7,173 bases of DNA from Bacteroidales bacterium (GTDB taxonomy: Bacteria > Bacteroidota > Bacteroidia > Bacteroidales > UBA12077), in contig JASGMZ010000157.1 of NCBI GenBank assembly GCA_030156305.1, forward strand, positions 1-7,173. The letters are read 5' to 3'. Numbering within the stretch: the first letter of the stretch is position 1; each line of letters begins with the position of its first letter. Positions 5,932 through 7,173 of this stretch are shown piece after piece. Below the pieces are notes generated by a model that did not search any database, had not been told where the DNA came from, and saw nothing but the letters and a program-made list of their open reading frames with translations. The position numbers were made by a program, and so were the translations under genes.

Positions 5932-7173
5932 ATGATTGAAAAATATGTTAAAAAAATTTCTGACACTCTTTCAATTAATGAATGGCAGGTAGAAAACACT
6001 ATTCGTTTGTTTGATGATGGAGCAACCATCCCTTTTATAAGTAGATACAGAAAAGAAGTAACCGGGAGCTTGGATGAGGTGCAGATTACTGCGATTAAAG
6101 ATATATTATCTAAGCTGAAAGAAATCGACCAGCGAAGGGAAACCATCTTAAAAACCATTGATGAGCAGGGGAAATTGACCGGTGAGTTAAAAGAAAGAAT
6201 AGAAAAAGCAGACTCATTGACTGAGCTTGAAGATATTTACCTTCCGTATAAGCCCAAAAAGAAAACCCGGGCAAGCGTTGCCAAACAAAAAGGCCTTGAA
6301 CCGCTGGCCAAAATAATCATGAAACAACAAGAGTTAAGATTAGAAGGCCGGGCAGAACAGTTCCTTACTGATGAGGTACCAACCATTGATGACGCTTTGC
6401 AGGGAGCCAGGGATATTATTGCCGAGTGGATAAACGAAGATGAAAGAGCCCGAAATACAATTCGCCGTTTGTTTCAACATAAAGCGTTTATTCGTTCCCG
6501 GTCAATAAAAGGAAAAGAGCTGGAAGGAATAAAATATAAAGATTATTTTGAGTGGGAAGAGCCTTTAAAAAAATGCCCTTCGCATCGGCTACTGGCTATG
6601 CGGCGAGGCGAAAATGAAGGCTTCTTAAAAGTGTCTGTCTCTCCTGATGAGGAAGAAGCCCTGGAAATTCTGGAAAAACAATTTGTTAAAGGGAGTTATG
6701 ATGTTTCTGCACAGGTTAAAATTGCCGTTAAAGATAGTTATAAAAGATTGCTTGAACCTTCCATTGAAACCGAATTTAAAAACTCATCCAAAGAAAAAGC
6801 AGATGAGGCCGCGATCAATGTATTTGCCGGTAATCTGCGTCAGTTATTACTGGCTCCGCCCCTGGGACAAAAAAATGTACTGGCAATCGATCCGGGTTAC
6901 CGTACCGGTTGTAAAATTGTTTGTTTGGATGCACAAGGTAACTTAGTGCATAACGAGACCATCTATCCCCACCATCCGCAAAATGAAAAGGGCATGGCTA
7001 TGAAAAAAATCGATTCGATGGTAGAAACCTTTAAAATTGATGCCATAGCCATTGGAAATGGAACAGCAAGCCGCGAAACCGAAGCATTAATTAAGCGAAT
7101 ACGTTTTTCGAAAGATGTTCGTGTATTTGTGGTAAGCGAAGATGGGGCATCTGTTTATTCTGCTTCTTCGGTA
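5932..7173 (+). CDS. tex: Tex-family S1 RNA-binding transcription accessory protein (3' truncated by window edge)
   Basis: Tex is a conserved cytoplasmic nucleic-acid-binding protein related to eukaryotic Spt6 and linked to transcription and RNA handling. The 414 N-terminal codons are present without a stop; complete proteins are about 700-780 residues. Seen are the N-terminal helical signature GATIPFISRYRKEVTGSLDE (30-49), LEDIYLPYKPKKKTRA (99-114), and the start of the YqgF/RNase H-like domain AIDPGYRTGCK (318-328). IAIGNGTASRETE (372-384) and VSEDGASVYSAS (401-412) follow. The helix-hairpin-helix and S1 domains lie beyond the window. The ATG at 5932 is chosen because MIEKYVKKISDTLSINEWQV aligns with the usual Tex N-terminus. 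No SD is present. Frames seen on the opposite strand (5910-6158) and in another frame (6647-6946) are shadows of this gene. Confidence 0.95.
   Translation, partial: MIEKYVKKISDTLSINEWQVENTIRLFDDGATIPFISRYRKEVTGSLDEVQITAIKDILSKLKEIDQRRETILKTIDEQGKLTGELKERIEKADSLTELEDIYLPYKPKKKTRASVAKQKGLEPLAKIIMKQQELRLEGRAEQFLTDEVPTIDDALQGARDIIAEWINEDERARNTIRRLFQHKAFIRSRSIKGKELEGIKYKDYFEWEEPLKKCPSHRLLAMRRGENEGFLKVSVSPDEEEALEILEKQFVKGSYDVSAQVKIAVKDSYKRLLEPSIETEFKNSSKEKADEAAINVFAGNLRQLLLAPPLGQKNVLAIDPGYRTGCKIVCLDAQGNLVHNETIYPHHPQNEKGMAMKKIDSMVETFKIDAIAIGNGTASRETEALIKRIRFSKDVRVFVVSEDGASVYSASSV

Noticed and set aside
6647..6946. 99-codon + strand frame within tex
   Set aside because: It is an out-of-frame shadow of the Tex reading frame, which has clear family motifs through this stretch.

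Overview
The window looks like chromosomal DNA of a Bacteroidota (probably Bacteroidales-like) bacterium. The evidence is AT-rich DNA, an Rnf complex in the order D-G-E-A, a periplasmic-sensor hybrid histidine kinase, and a secreted SUMF1/GldK-like protein. Most starts (rnfA, the kinase, the GldK-like gene, tex) also lack a Shine-Dalgarno sequence. The taxonomic call is inference from gene content and style, not from a marker gene.

Layout. Positions 2-2192 hold the 3' part of an rnf operon on the + strand: rnfD (5' end outside the window), rnfG, rnfE and rnfA. The genes are overlapping or nearly so, and a clear intrinsic terminator (2223-2260) closes the operon. Positions 2301-4610 hold a stand-alone hybrid histidine kinase on the + strand, with an ABC-type substrate-binding-like periplasmic sensor, one membrane helix, HisKA, HATPase and a receiver domain. 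Positions 4611-4941 are a 331-bp non-coding gap between convergent genes. It contains an imperfect direct repeat and a 129-bp element bounded by about 24-bp inverted repeats that looks like a MITE or a structured RNA. Positions 4942-5802 (- strand) encode an exported SUMF1/FGE-fold protein resembling GldK/GldJ-type proteins but lacking the FGE catalytic cysteines and a lipobox cysteine. A 129-bp divergent spacer follows, with a perfect 8-bp AT-rich inverted repeat. The N-terminal 414 codons of tex then run off the right edge on the + strand.

How the genes relate. The four Rnf subunits form the membrane part of a ferredoxin:NAD+ oxidoreductase that couples electron transfer to ion pumping; rnfB and rnfC are expected upstream of the window. 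The kinase, the GldK-like protein and Tex are separate transcription units, and nothing in the sequence ties them to Rnf. No clearly new multi-gene system is visible. The best leads are the 4760-4888 inverted-repeat element, the degenerate FGE-fold protein, and the atypical flavinylation motif in RnfG.
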